Source of the DNA: Mycobacterium spongiae
Lineage (GTDB): Bacteria; Actinomycetota; Actinomycetes; Mycobacteriales; Mycobacteriaceae
Direction: 5' to 3'
NCBI RefSeq assembly: GCF_018278905.1
Contig: NZ_CP046600.1
Location: 1,054,001 to 1,118,000 of the forward strand
DNA: 64,000 bases
The position numbers and the translations under genes are program-made. This document shows positions 8,845 through 21,776 of the stretch, one piece after another. The notes below the pieces were generated by a model, which was not told the origin of the DNA, ran no database searches, and saw only the letters and a program-made list of their open reading frames with translations. Numbering within the stretch: the first letter of the stretch is position 1; each line of letters opens with the position of its first letter.

Positions 8845-9191
8845 GGCGGTTTGAATACCGGAATCATTCGCGCGATGGCTGGTACTGGGGGCGTGGTGAC
8901 CGCTGCCGGCATGGTTTTCGCTGTCACCATGTCCCTCGTTGTGTTCAGCGATGTGCGGATTATCGGCCAGATCGGCACACCATAGGTTTGGGACTGCTGT
9001 TCGACACGCTGATCGTGCGCGCGGTTATGACGCCGCCCATTGCCGCATTGCTCGGACGCTGGTTCTGGTGGCCGCAACGAGTGCGGCCGCGCCCATCGAG
9101 TCAGATGCTGCGCCCATTCGGTCCGCGTGGCTTAGTTCGCGCCCTCTTGGTGTCACCCGACCACAAGTCGCCCGCTATGGATCGGCCTTAG
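8845..9191 (+). pseudogene. C-terminal remnant of an MmpL5-like RND transporter, frameshifted
   Basis: From 8845 one frame reads [20 protein letters not shown] followed by [20 protein letters not shown] and GQIG, then stops. With one base missing near 8983 the next frame continues [40 protein letters not shown] and [17 protein letters not shown], ending at 9191. This is the characteristic last transmembrane stretch and tail of mycobacterial MmpL proteins, closest in my memory to MmpL5. No other part of the roughly 960-residue protein is present. MmpL5 with MmpS5 exports siderophores and drugs such as bedaquiline; here only the scar remains, and it points the opposite way to mmpL5 in M. tuberculosis. 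Confidence 0.85.
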
Positions 9192-9301
9192 CAGTGGTCA
9201 CGGGTGGTGATCACGCTGCTCTTGAGCCAGTTGGGTCGATCCTCGGGGCGACCGGTCTCATTGCAGATATCGGCTGCAAAGGCACAATCTCGAACAGCGA
9301 A

Positions 9302-9318
9302 CTAGCTGACCCAGCTAG
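9302..9318. promoter_or_regulatory. 17-bp palindrome upstream of the TetR gene
   Basis: CTAGCTG and CAGCTAG flank three bases (ACC), a perfect 7-base dyad, 57 bases before the ATG of the TetR-family regulator at 9375. TetR proteins commonly bind such short palindromes to repress their own gene. The assignment rests on position and symmetry. Confidence 0.4.
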
Positions 9319-9374
9319 CGTGACACTGGCAACTAGAGTTCTTCGCTATCCCTAGAGTCCACCGAAGGGCGGTC

Positions 9375-10031
9375 ATGGCAGCTTCGCCGGAACCACCGAC
9401 AGCGGGCGGCCGTGCCCGCGCCGCGAAAGCGGGCAAGGCCATCGCCCGCCCGGCCAAGCTGAGCCGCGACAGCATCGTCGACGGCGCCCTGAATTTCCTG
9501 GACCGGGAGGGTTGGGACTCGCTAACCATCAATGCGCTGGCGACACAGCTCGGGACCAAGGGGCCGTCGCTGTACAACCATGTGGAGAGCCTGGAAGACC
9601 TGCGCCGCGCGGTGCGGATTCGCGTCATCGACGACATCATCACGATGCTGAACAGGGTTGGCGAGGGGCGCGCCCGAGACGACGCGGTATTGGTCATGGC
9701 TGGTGCCTACCGCAGCTACGCCCATCACCACCCTGGGCGGTATTCGGCGTTCACCCGGATGCCGCTTGGCGGCGAGGACCCTGAGTACACCGCCGCGACC
9801 AGGGGCGCGGCCGGACCAGTTATCGCGGTGTTGTCCTCCTATGGCCTCGATGGCGAAGAGGCTTTCTATGCTGCGCTGGAGTTTTGGTCGGCAATGCACG
9901 GGTTCGTCTTGTTGGAGATGACTGGTGTCATGGACGACGTCGACACCGATGCGGTGTTCACCGACATGGTGCTCCGCCTGGCGGCTGGAATGAGCACACG
10001 CACTGCCCACGGCGAGACCAAGCCGGTCTAG
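9375..10031 (+). CDS. TetR-family transcriptional regulator (Rv0681-like)
   Basis: A 218-residue regulator. A basic, Ala/Gly-rich N-terminal tail (residues 1-30) precedes the TetR helix-turn-helix: KLSRDSIVDGALNFLDREGW, SLTINALATQLGTKGPSLYNHVESLEDLRRAV (about residues 33-84). The C-terminal region resembles the WHG/TetR_C_33 ligand-binding type (AYRSYAHHHPGRYSAFTRMP, FYAALEFWSAMHGFVLLEMTG). The ligand is unknown. It stands alone just upstream of the rpsL promoter region, as in M. tuberculosis, with a possible operator at 9302-9318. Confidence 0.88.
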   Translation: MAASPEPPTAGGRARAAKAGKAIARPAKLSRDSIVDGALNFLDREGWDSLTINALATQLGTKGPSLYNHVESLEDLRRAVRIRVIDDIITMLNRVGEGRARDDAVLVMAGAYRSYAHHHPGRYSAFTRMPLGGEDPEYTAATRGAAGPVIAVLSSYGLDGEEAFYAALEFWSAMHGFVLLEMTGVMDDVDTDAVFTDMVLRLAAGMSTRTAHGETKPV

Positions 10032-10166
10032 CACCAACTGCGCGCCACCGGCCTCACGAGGGCCTCACGAGGGCCCGAAAGGGCACAGAACAGGCCGACC
10101 TCCCAGGGCTCGGCGAGCATTCTGCGTGGCGACGATGGTGGATCGGGAGTGCCCGGCGACACCGCT

Positions 10167-10196
10167 TTGACCTGCCAGACCGACGGCGGGTATTGT
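10167..10196 (+). promoter_or_regulatory. Promoter of the str operon (rpsL), in a 361-bp gene-free stretch
   Basis: TTGACC (10167-10172), an 18-base spacer and TATTGT (10191-10196) give a good housekeeping-type promoter, leaving a leader of about 190 bases before rpsL. The surrounding gap 10032-10392 also holds an 11-bp tandem duplication (GGCCTCACGAG twice, 10050-10071). I see no further gene in it. Confidence 0.6.
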
Positions 10197-10392
10197 AGTG
10201 GCTCGTGCCTGGCGGCCTACAGCGCCTGACGTAAAGGCGTGGATGCCGGGCCAATTCGCATGTCCACGGTGCAACGGATAAGACGGATATGTTCGGGGCA
10301 CGCAAATGCGACACGCCCGGTCGCGGGGTACGGGGTTTATTCCGAGGCAGGGCACAACGAGAACGTGAACGCGCAATAGAGAAAGCCGGTAG

Positions 10393-10767
10393 ATGCCAAC
10401 CATTCAGCAGCTGGTCCGCAAGGGTCGTCGGGACAAGATCGCAAAGGTCAAGACCGCGGCTTTGAAGGGCAGCCCGCAGCGCCGTGGCGTGTGCACTCGC
10501 GTGTACACCACCACTCCGAAGAAGCCGAACTCGGCTCTTCGAAAGGTTGCTCGCGTGAAGCTGACAAGTCAGGTCGAGGTCACGGCTTACATCCCTGGTG
10601 AGGGTCACAACCTCCAAGAGCACTCGATGGTGTTGGTGCGTGGCGGTCGGGTCAAGGACCTGCCCGGTGTGCGGTACAAGATCATCCGCGGTTCGCTTGA
10701 CACGCAGGGCGTGAAGAACCGCAAGCAGGCTCGCAGCCGTTACGGCGCCAAGAAGGAGAAGAGCTAA
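10393..10767 (+). CDS. rpsL: 30S ribosomal protein S12
   Basis: The 124-residue S12 sits at the decoding centre and monitors codon-anticodon pairing. The sequence [44 protein letters not shown] is diagnostic. Lys43 and Lys88, the positions changed in streptomycin-resistant mycobacteria, are both lysine, so this allele is the susceptible form. It is the first gene of the str operon; its stop overlaps the rpsG start by one base. Confidence 0.99.
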
Positions 10768-11237
10768 TGCCGCGCAAGGGGCCCGCGCCCAAGCGTCCGC
10801 TGGTCAACGACCCCGTCTACGGGTCGCTGCTGGTCACCCAGCTGGTGAACAAGGTCCTGTTGAAGGGGAAGAAATCGCTAGCCGAGCGCATTGTGTATGG
10901 AGCGCTTGAGCACGCCCGCGACAAGACCGGCACCGACCCGGTCGTCACCCTCAAGCGCGCTCTCGACAACGTCAAGCCTGCCCTGGAAGTGCGCAGCCGT
11001 CGCGTCGGCGGCGCGACCTATCAGGTGCCGGTCGAGGTGCGCCCCGACCGGTCGACCACGTTGGCGTTGCGCTGGCTGGTCGGCTATTCGCGGCAACGGC
11101 GAGAGAAGACGATGATCGAGCGCTTGGCGAATGAGATCCTCGATGCCAGCAATGGCCTCGGGGCTTCGGTGAAACGACGCGAAGACACGCACAAGATGGC
11201 CGAGGCGAACCGCGCCTTTGCGCATTATCGCTGGTAA
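10767..11237 (+). CDS. rpsG: 30S ribosomal protein S7
   Basis: The 156-residue S7 organises the head of the small subunit and contacts E-site tRNA. It shows [61 protein letters not shown] and [15 protein letters not shown], the full bacterial S7. It starts at the last base of the rpsL stop codon (TAATG). A 115-base gap separates it from fusA. Confidence 0.99.
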   Translation: MPRKGPAPKRPLVNDPVYGSLLVTQLVNKVLLKGKKSLAERIVYGALEHARDKTGTDPVVTLKRALDNVKPALEVRSRRVGGATYQVPVEVRPDRSTTLALRWLVGYSRQRREKTMIERLANEILDASNGLGASVKRREDTHKMAEANRAFAHYRW

Positions 11238-11352
11238 AAACCATCGCCGTGCCCACAGCCGCGGAAGCGGCGACATCACCGAGAAGGCCGTCACGCAACA
11301 ACCGACAGCGATAGATAGCTAACTAGCAAACCGAAAGAGTGGGAAGACTTCT

Positions 11353-13458
<2,106 letters not shown>

Positions 13459-13491
13459 GCGGCGAGGCGACGGCGAGTGAGCGAAGCTCAC

Positions 13492-13546
13492 GAGTAAGGA
13501 GCCGAGCAGTCGGGACAAGCTCAGGAGTGAGGAGCCGAGCGATCGG
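13492..13546 (+). repeat. Two direct repeats in the fusA-tuf gap, MIRU-like
   Basis: Two 22-base units of the form GAGTRAGGAGCCGAGCNRTC followed by GG (13492-13513 and 13525-13546) lie between fusA and tuf. They resemble the end of mycobacterial interspersed repeat units, and the related copy at 35658-35700 supports this. A small hairpin (GTGAGC, 3 bases, GCTCAC, 13477-13491) lies just before. The tuf leader continues to its ribosome-binding site AGGAGG. Confidence 0.5.
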
Positions 13547-13649
13547 CATCTTAGCGACAGGGAGTAACCTGGCCCGGTTACTGCCGCGGCATAACTGAAA
13601 ACATCGAAACTGCTTTTTTAAGCACCAACAAGTCCAGGAGGACATAGAA

Positions 13650-14840
13650 GTGGCGAAGGCGAAGTTCCAGCGGACCAAGCCCCACGTCAACATCGGGACC
13701 ATCGGTCACGTTGACCACGGCAAGACCACCCTGACCGCGGCTATCACCAAGGTGCTGCATGATAAGTATCCCGAGCTGAACGAGTCGAAGGCGTTCGATC
13801 AGATCGACAACGCCCCCGAGGAGCGTCAGCGCGGTATCACCATCAACATCGCGCACGTGGAGTACCAGACCGACAAGCGTCACTATGCACACGTTGACGC
13901 CCCGGGTCACGCCGACTACATCAAGAACATGATCACCGGTGCCGCCCAGATGGATGGTGCGATCCTGGTGGTCGCCGCCACTGACGGCCCGATGCCGCAG
14001 ACTCGTGAGCACGTGCTTCTCGCACGTCAGGTGGGCGTGCCGTACATCCTGGTGGCCCTGAACAAGGCTGACGCCGTTGACGACGAGGAGCTCATTGAGC
14101 TCGTCGAGATGGAGGTCCGCGAGCTGCTGGCCGCCCAGGAGTTCGACGAGGAAGCCCCGGTCGTCCGCGTCTCGGCGCTCAAGGCCCTCGAGGGTGACCC
14201 GAAGTGGGTCAAGTCGGTCGAGGAACTGATGGAAGCGGTCGACGACTCGATTCCGGACCCGGTGCGCGACACCGAAAAGCCGTTCCTGATGCCAGTCGAG
14301 GACGTCTTCACGATCACCGGCCGCGGCACCGTTGTTACCGGTCGTGTCGAGCGCGGCATCATCAACATCAACGAGGAAGTCGAGATCGTCGGTATCCGCC
14401 CGGACACCACCAAGACGACCGTCACCGGCGTGGAGATGTTCCGCAAGCTGCTCGACCAGGGGCAGGCCGGCGACAACGTCGGTTTGTTGCTGCGTGGTGT
14501 GAAGCGTGAGGACGTCGAACGTGGCCAGGTCGTGACCAAGCCCGGCACCACTACCCCGCACACCGAGTTCGAAGGCCAGGTCTACATCCTGGCCAAGGAC
14601 GAAGGTGGCCGGCACACGCCGTTCTTCAACAACTACCGTCCGCAGTTCTACTTCCGTACCACCGACGTAACTGGCGTGGTGACGCTGCCGGAGGGAACTG
14701 AAATGGTGATGCCTGGCGACAACACCAACATCTCGGTCAAGCTGATTCAGCCCGTCGCCATGGACGAAGGTCTGCGCTTCGCGATCCGCGAGGGGGGCCG
14801 CACGGTCGGCGCCGGCCGGGTCACCAAGATCATCAAGTAG
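13650..14840 (+). CDS. tuf: Elongation factor Tu
   Basis: A 396-residue GTPase that delivers aminoacyl-tRNA to the ribosome. It has [12 protein letters not shown] (P-loop), [12 protein letters not shown] (switch I), [20 protein letters not shown] (switch II), LNKAD, and domains 2 and 3 through [15 protein letters not shown] at the end. The start is GTG at 13650, with AGGAGG about ten bases upstream. It is the last gene of the str operon, closed by the hairpin at 14861-14902. Confidence 0.99.
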   Translation: MAKAKFQRTKPHVNIGTIGHVDHGKTTLTAAITKVLHDKYPELNESKAFDQIDNAPEERQRGITINIAHVEYQTDKRHYAHVDAPGHADYIKNMITGAAQMDGAILVVAATDGPMPQTREHVLLARQVGVPYILVALNKADAVDDEELIELVEMEVRELLAAQEFDEEAPVVRVSALKALEGDPKWVKSVEELMEAVDDSIPDPVRDTEKPFLMPVEDVFTITGRGTVVTGRVERGIININEEVEIVGIRPDTTKTTVTGVEMFRKLLDQGQAGDNVGLLLRGVKREDVERGQVVTKPGTTTPHTEFEGQVYILAKDEGGRHTPFFNNYRPQFYFRTTDVTGVVTLPEGTEMVMPGDNTNISVKLIQPVAMDEGLRFAIREGGRTVGAGRVTKIIK

Positions 14841-14860
14841 GTTGCGCTAGCCGGATTTGT

Positions 14861-14902
14861 CATTGCGCCCGGATCGCCGACAGCGGCGATCCGGGCGCAA
14901 TG
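14861..14902 (+). terminator. Hairpin terminator after tuf
   Basis: A perfect 18-bp inverted repeat (CATTGCGCCCGGATCGCC and its complement) with a 6-base loop begins 21 bases after the tuf stop. There is no run of T after it, as is usual for mycobacterial intrinsic-like terminators. It closes the str operon. Confidence 0.75.
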
Positions 14903-15027
14903 CTATGCGCTCGTCCTCGTCGGGGCCGGATCGCCGCCGCCAGTACGTCGCTCACGCACGCCCTGCGAGCGTTACTCTGACACGAACTTCTTGGCATGAG
15001 TTTCCCGGCAAGGCGAGGAGCAGGTAG

Positions 15028-16751
<1,724 letters not shown>

Positions 16752-16760
16752 CCCGCAATC

Positions 16761-17972
16761 GTGTATGAACTCCTCGTGACCAGTAGCGAGGGCGTCAAGG
16801 AATTTGACAGTGGGATAGTGATCGTCGGCGGCGGACTGGCTGCGGCCCGGACCGCCGAACAACTACGCCGGGCCGGCTATGCAGGTCGCCTCACTATCGT
16901 CAGCGATGAGGTGCATCTGCCCTACGATCGGCCACCGCTGTCCAAAGAAGTGCTGCGTAGCGAGGTCGACGACGTCGCGCTCAAACCGCGCGAGTTCTAC
17001 GACGAGAAAGACATCACCCTGCGCCTGGGTTCGGCTGCCACCAGCCTCGACACCAGTGCGCAGACGGTGACGCTGGCTGATGGAACGGTGCTCGGCTACG
17101 ACGAGCTCGTCATCGCGACCGGTCTGGTGCCGCGGCGGATCCCCGCGTTTCCCGACCTCGACGGCATCCGGGTGTTGCGGTCGTACGACGAAAGTATGGC
17201 ACTGCGCGAGCGCGCGTCCGCGGCCCAGCACGCGGTGGTGATCGGCGCCGGCTTCATCGGTTGCGAGGTGGCCGCGAGCCTGCGTGGCCTCGACGTGGGC
17301 GTGGTGTTGGTGGAGCCGCAGCCGACACCGCTGGCGTCGGTGCTCGGCGAACAGATCGGTGAACTGGTGGCGCGATTGCACCGCGATGAAGGCGTCGATG
17401 TGCGCCTCGGTCTCGGTGTGGCCGAGGTGCGTGGTGAGGGCCATGTCGACACGGTGGTGCTGACCGACGGTACGGAGTTGACGGCTGATCTGGTTGTTGT
17501 GGGCATCGGATCACACCCCGCTACCGATTGGCTAGACGGCAGTGGCATCGCCGTGGACAACGGTGTGGTCTGTGACGAAGCCGGACGTACCAGTGCACCA
17601 AGCGTGTGGGCGCTCGGTGACGTTGCTTCGTGGCGGGACCCGATGGGACACCAAGCGCGCGTTGAACATTGGAGCAATGTCGCCGACCAGGCCCGAGTCG
17701 TGGTGCCAGCGATGCTCGGTAACGACGTGCCCGCTGCGGTGGTGGTCCCGTATTTTTGGAGTGACCAGTATGACGTCAAGATTCAATGTCTGGGGGAGCC
17801 GCACGCCACCGATATCGTGCACCTTGTCGAAGACGACGGCCGCAAGTTCCTGGCCTACTACGAGCGTGACGGCGTGTTAGTCGGTGTGGTTGGTGCTGGG
17901 ATGCCGGGCAAAGTCATGAAGACGCGCGCCAAGATTGCCGGTGCAACGCCCATTTCCGAAGTGCTGGAGTAG
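16761..17972 (+). CDS. Ferredoxin/rubredoxin reductase-type FAD oxidoreductase (Rv0688-like)
   Basis: A 403-residue NAD(P)H-dependent flavoprotein. IVIVGGGLAAARTAEQLRRAGY binds FAD; LPYDRPPLSKEVL is typical of ferredoxin reductases of oxygenase systems; YDELVIATGLVPRR, HAVVIGAGFIGCEVAASLR (NAD site) and SVWALGDVASW (FAD) complete the two dinucleotide folds. A C-terminal reductase domain follows (PYFWSDQYDVKIQCLG). It would pass electrons from NADH to a ferredoxin, often for a cytochrome P450. It follows the SDR gene closely, so the two are likely co-expressed. Confidence 0.92.
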   Translation: MYELLVTSSEGVKEFDSGIVIVGGGLAAARTAEQLRRAGYAGRLTIVSDEVHLPYDRPPLSKEVLRSEVDDVALKPREFYDEKDITLRLGSAATSLDTSAQTVTLADGTVLGYDELVIATGLVPRRIPAFPDLDGIRVLRSYDESMALRERASAAQHAVVIGAGFIGCEVAASLRGLDVGVVLVEPQPTPLASVLGEQIGELVARLHRDEGVDVRLGLGVAEVRGEGHVDTVVLTDGTELTADLVVVGIGSHPATDWLDGSGIAVDNGVVCDEAGRTSAPSVWALGDVASWRDPMGHQARVEHWSNVADQARVVVPAMLGNDVPAAVVVPYFWSDQYDVKIQCLGEPHATDIVHLVEDDGRKFLAYYERDGVLVGVVGAGMPGKVMKTRAKIAGATPISEVLE

Positions 17973-18021
17973 CCGAAATCCCGAGTCACCGCCCTGCGCG
18001 ACATGATGGTGCTGGGCGACG

Positions 18022-18495
18022 CTACGCGGTTGAGCGCGGCGGATGGCGGCGGCTGCGTCGATAGGCGCTCATGGCGGCGAACGTTGCGCGTGCGGTGGAT
18101 ATGAACGCCAAGACTGCCAACACGATCAAGACGAGAAACATCGAGAGCCAATCGGACCTGCTGTGGTCGACGCTCCACCAGATGTAGGCGAACACCACGG
18201 CGGAGACGAACAGCAGGCCGGCGCGCCAGTTACCCCGGTAGGTGATCGCGGCATCGCGCAAGGCATGGCCGCGGTCGACACTCGCGATGAGGTCGTCAAT
18301 GCGCAGGTCGATGGATCGCCGCAGTTCGGCGCGTCTTTGGGCTTGATCGGCCGGAATTCGGTCGAGCAGGTCGAGGTCATCCTTGACCGAGCCCCGCACG
18401 TCGGCTCCCTGAAAAAAATTCGCGGCAAAAACACCCAGCACTAGTCCGCCCAAGACGGGCGCAGCGCCGATCAACAGTTGGATCAAGTCATCCAT
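18022..18495 (-). CDS. Small membrane protein of unknown function
   Basis: A 157-residue protein with three likely transmembrane segments: IQLLIGAAPVLGGLVLGVFAANF at the N-terminus, and LLFVSAVVFAYIWWSV and WLSMFLVLIVLAVLAFIST in the second half. A charged middle part (DDLDLLDRIPADQAQRRAEL, RRSIDLRIDDLI) lies between. The end is basic (YRRSRRHPPRS). I chose ATG 18495 because it directly precedes the first helix; an ATG at 18516 is possible. I do not recognise the family. The next 280 bases up to the LysR gene hold no other gene I can see. Confidence 0.6.
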   Translation of the reverse strand: MDDLIQLLIGAAPVLGGLVLGVFAANFFQGADVRGSVKDDLDLLDRIPADQAQRRAELRRSIDLRIDDLIASVDRGHALRDAAITYRGNWRAGLLFVSAVVFAYIWWSVDHSRSDWLSMFLVLIVLAVLAFISTARATFAAMSAYRRSRRHPPRSTA

Positions 18496-18774
18496 CGCTG
18501 CTTTCCCTTGCTCCATCCCAGCGGGGCCTCCTGCAAGGCTCCGCGGGTTTTCACTATGCCGCGACGGCCGCGTCGACAGCAACGGGTTGCTGGTTACGCC
18601 GGCGGCGCGCGGGTCGCGCGTGGTGCCCCGCGCCAGTCATAGGCGTTGTGTCACAGGCATTCTTGAGTAGCGTTGTGCGCAGAGCCCTCTGGATTGCCGC
18701 AGCTGTTCGTTATCACGCTGCGCTGTCAAGATTAGGACCAGGTGCGCTCGGTGGTGAGCGATTTCCGGGTGCGT

Positions 18775-19689
18775 TCAGCTGTCCGCGCTAGCGGGCAGGC
18801 TCCAGTTCATGGTCCGGGTCAAATGCTGGGCTACGCGGGTCAGCGTCGTGATCGCCGCAGACTGGCTTTGGTGGCGCCAGATAAGATATAGGTCGAAAGT
18901 CGGTATTTCGTCGGTCAAACCGACGGCTGTGAGCTCGGAGCCAAGGTTGTCGGCCATCGACTCTGGCACCAGGGTGAAGCTGTGACCATCTTCGAGGCTG
19001 AGGTGACGCAGGCCCGGAATGGGATCCTCGCGGAAGGGGAACGTTACGTCGGCGCTGTCCAGAATCGACATGAGTATGTCGAAGTGCGCCGGAGCCCGGT
19101 TGCGGGAGTAGAAACAGAACGTTTGGCCGGCGAACTCGGCTAGCCCGACGACGGATCGGCCGGCCAACGGGTTGTGGTTGGCAACGACGGCGCAGAACTG
19201 TTCACGGCGCAGGAGTTGACGGCGGTACTCGGCCCGTTTCGGAATGGTGTGTGCGAGCACCACATCCAAGGTTCCGTCGAGTAACGCCGCATCGAGATCG
19301 AGCGCCCAGCCCTCTCGTGCGGCGATCTCGAGATTGGGATATTGCTCTGTGACTGCGGCAAGAAACCGCGGCAGGGTGTCGTAGGCGGCGGACAAGACGT
19401 AGCCGAGTTCGATGGTGGCGACGTGTCCGTGGTGGGCTTGGCGCGTTCGCTCGATGAGGAGTTCGGTATCGGCCAGGATCGCCCGCGCGCCTTCGACGAA
19501 AACTCTGCCAGACTCCGTGGGAGCGGTGGGGCGGCGCTCGAACAAAACGACCCCCAACCGGTGCTCGAGTTCGGCGATCTGGCGACTCAAAGGAGGTTGG
19601 GCGATGTGCAGTCGTTGTGCGGCACGGTCGAAGTTTCCCTCATCGGCAAGTGCGACCGCGTAGCGCATGAGCCGCAAGTCCACGTCCAT
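18775..19689 (-). CDS. LysR-family transcriptional regulator
   Basis: A 304-residue LysR regulator: LRLMRYAVALADEGNFDRAA then QRLHIAQPPLSRQIAELEHR (helix-turn-helix, residues about 5-60), LGVVLFERRPTAPTESGRVF at the start of the linker helix, and a periplasmic-binding-type effector domain (TIELGYVLSAAYDTLPRFLA, GRSVVGLAEFAGQTFCFYSR). The ATG at 19689 gives the standard N-terminus. It is divergent from the amidohydrolase operon at 19958 and is its obvious candidate activator. Not part of the M. tuberculosis gene order I remember, so part of an insertion. Confidence 0.9.
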   Translation of the reverse strand: MDVDLRLMRYAVALADEGNFDRAAQRLHIAQPPLSRQIAELEHRLGVVLFERRPTAPTESGRVFVEGARAILADTELLIERTRQAHHGHVATIELGYVLSAAYDTLPRFLAAVTEQYPNLEIAAREGWALDLDAALLDGTLDVVLAHTIPKRAEYRRQLLRREQFCAVVANHNPLAGRSVVGLAEFAGQTFCFYSRNRAPAHFDILMSILDSADVTFPFREDPIPGLRHLSLEDGHSFTLVPESMADNLGSELTAVGLTDEIPTFDLYLIWRHQSQSAAITTLTRVAQHLTRTMNWSLPASADS

Positions 19690-19957
19690 ACCCCGAGGGT
19701 ATCTGGAGCGCACGTGATGGGTCTTGGACTTCGCGCAACGCGATCTCCAGAATCGTAGTTGAGATCCGAGTTGTCCCAAGCGACGAGCGTCATCCGGTCG
19801 GCAGTCATCGGCGGCGGATAGCCCCGAACGTTCGAACCTGCTCACGGCCGTCGCAGACACGGCTGCGATGCGGCGTTGCCTCGCTCGAACCGCCTCAGGA
19901 GTTCGTGGCTCCCAACAGCTCGGTTGGACAGCAACAGACCGTGAGGAGTTCGATCCC
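19690..19957. promoter_or_regulatory. Divergent LysR/amidohydrolase control region
   Basis: This 268-base gap separates the divergent regulator and operon. It holds TCTGGAG (19702-19708) and CTCCAGA (19745-19751), an inverted pair 36 bases apart, which could be LysR half-sites near the regulator's own promoter. I see no convincing -35/-10 pair. GAGGAG lies 9-14 bases before the operon's ATG at 19958. Confidence 0.35.
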
Positions 19958-21034
19958 ATGCTGGGCAATGACGTATTTGTCTTCGACAACGTCGTACACA
20001 TGTACGACACCTCCGAGGACAATCTGGTCGACGCCGCGTCGATCATCGATCGCAACGGGCAGCTGAAGCGCGCCGGCAAGCGCCGGGGAACGCCGAAAAC
20101 CCTTCCCCCCGCGGCGAACTCCACCGGCATCGGCGACGGCTACGACCGACGTTGGAACGTCGAGGAACTGGGTGACCTTCTCTTCGCCGACGGCTTGACC
20201 GACATGGCGATGGCTCAAGCCGTGGTGCTCTTCGATGTCTACAAGGACGGTTTCGCCCCCGTTCAGGCCCAGTACGACTTCGCCCAGGCCTTTCCCGACA
20301 AGGTCCTGTTCTGCGGCGGCGTGGACCCGATGTTCCCCGGCAAGGCGGGAGCCAAGGCCGATATGACCCGTCAGGTCGAACAGATGGGCGCCCGATCATT
20401 CAAGTTCTACAACGGCCATGTCGACGACAGCTCGTGGCGCTGCGACGACAAAGAACTCGCATACCCGATCTATGAGCATGCCCTCGAACTGGGTATCGAG
20501 GTCATCCAGTTTCACAAGGGCAATCCCATCACCCGCGCACCACTGGACACCTTGACCCCGCTCGACATCGAACGTGCTGCCCGAGACTTCCCGGAGCTGA
20601 CCTTCGGGATTCATCACCTGGCGTTGCCGTATTTCGAGGAATGCGTCTATATCGCGCAACGTAATCCGAATGTGGTGCTGGTGTTGTCAGGGACCATGCA
20701 TCTGCCGCTCATCGCGCCCTGGCGTTTTCAGCGGTACCTCGGCCGCCTGCTGCGCGACGTGGGCGCCGATCGCCTGCTGTGGGGATCTGAGGCGCCCCTT
20801 CTCGGGAACCCGAGGCCGGCCATCGAGTGGTTCTGGAACATGGACATGCCCGAGGAGCTTCAAGACCGCTATGGCTTCCCTCAGGTCACCGAGAGCGACA
20901 AACGCCTCATCCTGGGCCTCAACCAAGCGCGTCTGTTCGACGTCAGGCCTCCCACCGAAGCGTTCAAAGGCGTCAAGGCGCAGTTCCTCCCCGACGACAT
21001 GATGCTCACCGGGACACCCACCCCGTCCCGATGA
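19958..21034 (+). CDS. Amidohydrolase-family (amidohydrolase_2) metal-dependent hydrolase
   Basis: A 358-residue TIM-barrel protein of the amidohydrolase/decarboxylase family. Visible landmarks are FVFDNVVHMYDTSED near the N-terminus, VLFCGGVDPMFPGKAGAKAD, ARSFKFYNGHVDDSSWRCDD, VIQFHKGNPITRAPLDTL with the barrel histidine, LTFGIHHLALPYFEE and DRLLWGSEAPLLGNPRPAIE with the late acidic residue. Members hydrolyse or decarboxylate ring compounds and lactones; the substrate is unknown. ATG 19958 follows a GAGGAG site. Its stop overlaps the next gene (ATGA at 21031), starting a chain of translationally coupled genes. Confidence 0.82.
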   Translation: MLGNDVFVFDNVVHMYDTSEDNLVDAASIIDRNGQLKRAGKRRGTPKTLPPAANSTGIGDGYDRRWNVEELGDLLFADGLTDMAMAQAVVLFDVYKDGFAPVQAQYDFAQAFPDKVLFCGGVDPMFPGKAGAKADMTRQVEQMGARSFKFYNGHVDDSSWRCDDKELAYPIYEHALELGIEVIQFHKGNPITRAPLDTLTPLDIERAARDFPELTFGIHHLALPYFEECVYIAQRNPNVVLVLSGTMHLPLIAPWRFQRYLGRLLRDVGADRLLWGSEAPLLGNPRPAIEWFWNMDMPEELQDRYGFPQVTESDKRLILGLNQARLFDVRPPTEAFKGVKAQFLPDDMMLTGTPTPSR

Positions 21035-21429
21035 CCGAGGAGATGATCGTTGTGACAACTACTGTGAAGACCCCTGACGCAGAGACGATCGAAGGCGTCG
21101 TCGCCGCGCAGATCCGCCCCCTGCTGCATGTTCATGGGGGCGATATCGATGTGTTGTCGGTGTCCGATGCCGGCCATGTCGAATTGCAGTTCCAGGGCGC
21201 ATGCAAGACCTGCGTGCTCAAATCGGTGACTTATGCCATCGCGGTCAGAGAACGACTGCTGCAATACCCCGGGGTGACCAGCGTCGAGGTGCACGGCGTC
21301 AACTTGTCCGAGGCAGCGCTCGCGCGGGCCAGCATGGCGTATGCCGGGCATTCGCTGATGCTGACGGCAAAAGACACTGCCCTGGGCCCGCAGCAGACGC
21401 CGAGACTGGGGGGACTGGAGCGGCCATGA
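21031..21429 (+). CDS. NifU C-terminal-domain-like protein (possible Fe-S carrier)
   Basis: A 132-residue protein made of one NifU-like C-terminal domain: VVAAQIRPLLHVHGGDIDVL, then LQFQGACKTCVLKSVTYAIA with the CxxC that holds an Fe-S cluster in NifU/Nfu proteins, then LLQYPGVTSVEVHGVN. Nfu proteins deliver Fe-S clusters to target enzymes. An Fe-S carrier inside a catabolic operon suggests a dedicated client, but none of the remaining genes obviously needs a cluster. Overlaps both neighbours by 4 bases (ATGA). Confidence 0.78.
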   Translation: MTEEMIVVTTTVKTPDAETIEGVVAAQIRPLLHVHGGDIDVLSVSDAGHVELQFQGACKTCVLKSVTYAIAVRERLLQYPGVTSVEVHGVNLSEAALARASMAYAGHSLMLTAKDTALGPQQTPRLGGLERP

Positions 21430-21776
21430 CAACTACCACTATTGTGCGGCTTCGGCAGATACTGTGCGCCGACACTACCGTTTTCAGCTCGGCGGTCCTC
21501 GAGTCCACAGATCCTGCGCTTCCTGCAGTAGCCGCCGACATCGGAGTCGACTTCCTCTGGTTCAACATGGAGAACACGTCGTTCGGCCTCCGTGACATCA
21601 GAGAGTCGATCCGTATGCGCAATCACGGGTCGGTAGTGTCCGTCGTGCGGATACCGCACGTCGGCGCTACTCAATTACCTGGCAAGATAATCGATTTCGG
21701 CGCCGTCAGCGTGGCGGCGCCCGGCGTCTGCTCGGTCCGGGAGGCGCACGCTAGCGTAACGCCGGTGAGCACATGA
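21426..21776 (+). pseudogene. Truncated HpcH/HpaI-type aldolase
   Basis: The 116-residue product is the N-terminal part of an HpcH/HpaI aldolase: VAADIGVDFLWFNMENTSFG, LRDIRESIRMRNHGSVVSVV, RIPHVGATQLPGKIIDFGAV and VAAPGVCSVREAHA, after which it ends abruptly. Family members have about 250-260 residues, and the later barrel strands with the metal-binding acidic residues are missing, so the fragment cannot be a normal pyruvate aldolase. The reading frame still ends in an ATGA overlap with the next gene, which hints that an internal deletion kept the coupling. It may still be translated. Confidence 0.7.

Noticed and set aside
10393..10767. Streptomycin-resistance change in rpsL
   Set aside because: Codons 43 and 88 both encode lysine, the susceptible form.
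19690..20130. N-terminal extension of the LysR frame
   Set aside because: It overlaps the amidohydrolase gene and precedes a normal LysR N-terminus at 19689.
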